The position numbers were made by a program, and so were the translations under genes. Positions 6,710 through 7,825 of a stretch of 7,825 bases of DNA are shown in pieces. The notes beneath the pieces were generated by a model, which did not search any database, was not told the origin of the DNA, and saw only the letters and a list, made by a program, of their open reading frames with translations. Source of the DNA: an uncultured Clostridia bacterium (lineage in GTDB: Bacteria; Bacillota; Clostridia; Oscillospirales; Ruminococcaceae); NCBI GenBank assembly GCA_937901805.1, contig CALDJI010000236.1, positions 1 through 7,825 on the forward strand, read 5' to 3'. Each line of letters opens with the position of its first letter. Position 1 is the stretch's first letter.

Positions 6710-7825
6710 TCATTGGATCTGCATATCGTTTTCCAATACGGATGCCAATTCCTCTCCATAAATCTCAGAGAAATTTTTCAGCGCCCTGCGAAGAATAACT
6801 GGTGCAAGCTGCGGAGCCAGCTCCTGAAGTACGGTTGCACAGGTTTTACAAAAATCCTCAATCATCGCTTTCCAGCTCATTCGGCCCGCTCCATGCACCC
6901 GTTGGATGGCCGTTTCCTGAGTCTGTGCATCATATCCGGCATCCAGCCAGATAAATTCGCAGCAGGAATCTCCCTGGGACAGTCTTTTGGGAATATGAAG
7001 CTCCAATCCTCCGCCAAACCCTTCGGCCAATGACATATCAATCCATTCACAATAGTATTTCCCAAATTCTGTCAATCCATAGCGCTGCCATGCCTCCTGC
7101 CACGGACAGCGAGTTACGCGCACGCGGTAATCCGGCTGTTCCGATATCACAGTGCTGACGCTCGCACCCGGTTCACAATCCCACTGGCGGTAAGCATTAT
7201 AGGTATGGATATCCAGATTATTCCCAGAAGTAACCGCCTGTTTTGCCATTTTAGCCCCCCGGGCAAATCCATACCGTTTCATACACTGCTCAATCAGATA
7301 TTCCGCATTATTCGGGGCAATCTGCATAATCGCCTGATTCGTGCATCCGATTATCACAGCATGGTGCTCTACATTCAGGGCATCCTCCGCTTTCGGAGTT
7401 TCCGCGGCATCAAAATAAGAACAAAATAAACTCGCCAGAATTTTCATCCCGGTATACATGCTTTGGGGTTCCAGATATTCGCAGCGCGTATGTGCTCCGC
7501 CCCCCTGATAAGCGCCAAAACAGATGGACGGTATATTCTGACTGAGAGGCAGATTGGCATCTGTACTTGACGCATAAAAATCCGGTACTACGCCATGTGC
7601 CTTTGCAGCAGCCAAAATCTTTTCCTCCAGATGGTTCCTGACCGTAAGCTGCGCACAGGGACGCTGCCCGATAAGCTCCGCCTGCACCTCTATACCGACT
7701 TCTTCTGTTTGCCGGATACAGCGTTCAAAATACTCTGTCATCTGTTCCAGGCATTCCTTCTTTTCAGAGCGCATTTCAAACAGCATGCTGCATTCCTGCG
7801 CGATCGCATTGACAGAAGTCCCTCC
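6710..7825 (-). CDS. M20-family metallohydrolase fused to an ATC hydrolase-like domain, N-terminus cut by window edge
   Basis: The last 371 residues of a larger protein (numbered here from the right edge). Residues 1-138 are the end of an M20/M25/M40 metallopeptidase: GGTSVNAIAQECS at the start (family dimerisation-domain signature), SSTDANLP (86-93), and GGGAHTRCEYLE (108-119) with H112 the likely metal ligand. After a short linker (about 139-150), residues 155-371 resemble L-2-amino-thiazoline-4-carboxylate hydrolase (PF14196-like): RCP (239-241), YYCEWID (257-263), GDSCCEF (285-291). In Pseudomonas, ATC hydrolase makes N-carbamoyl-cysteine and an M20 amidohydrolase releases cysteine, so a fused two-step enzyme is conceivable. 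However, the STDAN motif looks more like a dipeptidase than a carbamoylase. The catalytic N-terminal half is outside the window. The frame is uninterrupted across the junction. The ECF S-component gene follows after 217 nt. Confidence 0.85.
   Translation of the reverse strand, partial: GGTSVNAIAQECSMLFEMRSEKKECLEQMTEYFERCIRQTEEVGIEVQAELIGQRPCAQLTVRNHLEEKILAAAKAHGVVPDFYASSTDANLPLSQNIPSICFGAYQGGGAHTRCEYLEPQSMYTGMKILASLFCSYFDAAETPKAEDALNVEHHAVIIGCTNQAIMQIAPNNAEYLIEQCMKRYGFARGAKMAKQAVTSGNNLDIHTYNAYRQWDCEPGASVSTVISEQPDYRVRVTRCPWQEAWQRYGLTEFGKYYCEWIDMSLAEGFGGGLELHIPKRLSQGDSCCEFIWLDAGYDAQTQETAIQRVHGAGRMSWKAMIEDFCKTCATVLQELAPQLAPVILRRALKNFSEIYGEELASVLENDMQIQ

Noticed and set aside
6493..6759. Upstream extension of the ECF S-component frame by 89 codons
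   Set aside because: The extension is hydrophilic and unlike any S component, overlaps the end of the M20/ATC gene and lacks a good ribosome site, while the ATG at 6492 has AGGAGGT at ideal spacing.
1..7825. CRISPR arrays, insertion sequences, tRNA or rRNA genes, prophage or toxin-antitoxin systems
   Set aside because: No regularly spaced repeats, transposase motifs, tRNA-like folds or phage genes are visible on either strand.

Overview
The window looks like a chromosomal segment of an anaerobic, low-to-medium-GC Firmicute, probably a gut Clostridium of the Oscillospiraceae/Ruminococcaceae type. The grounds are strong GGAGG-type Shine-Dalgarno sites before most genes, consensus sigma-A promoters, an oxygen-sensitive pyruvate formate-lyase, and clostridial-looking RsmA, dCMP deaminase and MATE proteins. 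This placement is inference from protein style; no rRNA or tRNA is present to confirm it.

Layout. Positions 1-1832 (minus) hold pyruvate formate-lyase, whose C-terminus runs off the left edge. It is preceded by a gap (1833-1956) with two strong inverted repeats. Positions 1957-2445 (minus) encode a zinc deoxycytidylate deaminase. A divergent promoter region (2446-2704) separates it from rsmA (2705-3559, plus). A perfect-consensus promoter at 3656-3684 then drives a MATE-family efflux transporter (plus, stop at 5137). A 15-bp-stem terminator at 5136-5180 separates the MATE gene from convergent minus-strand genes: a Nudix hydrolase (5212-5700), an ECF-transporter S component (5830-6492), and a large M20 metallohydrolase whose C-terminal half is an L-2-amino-thiazoline-4-carboxylate (ATC) hydrolase-like domain (6710 to the right edge).

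How the genes relate. The left and middle genes are housekeeping: fermentative acetyl-CoA/formate production, dUMP supply, and 16S rRNA methylation, plus a pump. The right end is the unusual part. M20 amidohydrolases and ATC hydrolases are the two protein families used in the known Pseudomonas route from ATC through N-carbamoyl-cysteine to cysteine, and here the two folds are one polypeptide. The next gene on the same strand is an ECF S component resembling pantothenate-type (PanT-like) S proteins. Between them lies a 217-nt leader containing several nested inverted repeats and a terminator-like A/U hairpin, which could be a structured regulatory RNA. Cysteine and pantothenate are both CoA precursors, so a shared CoA or sulfur-salvage theme is possible but is inference only.
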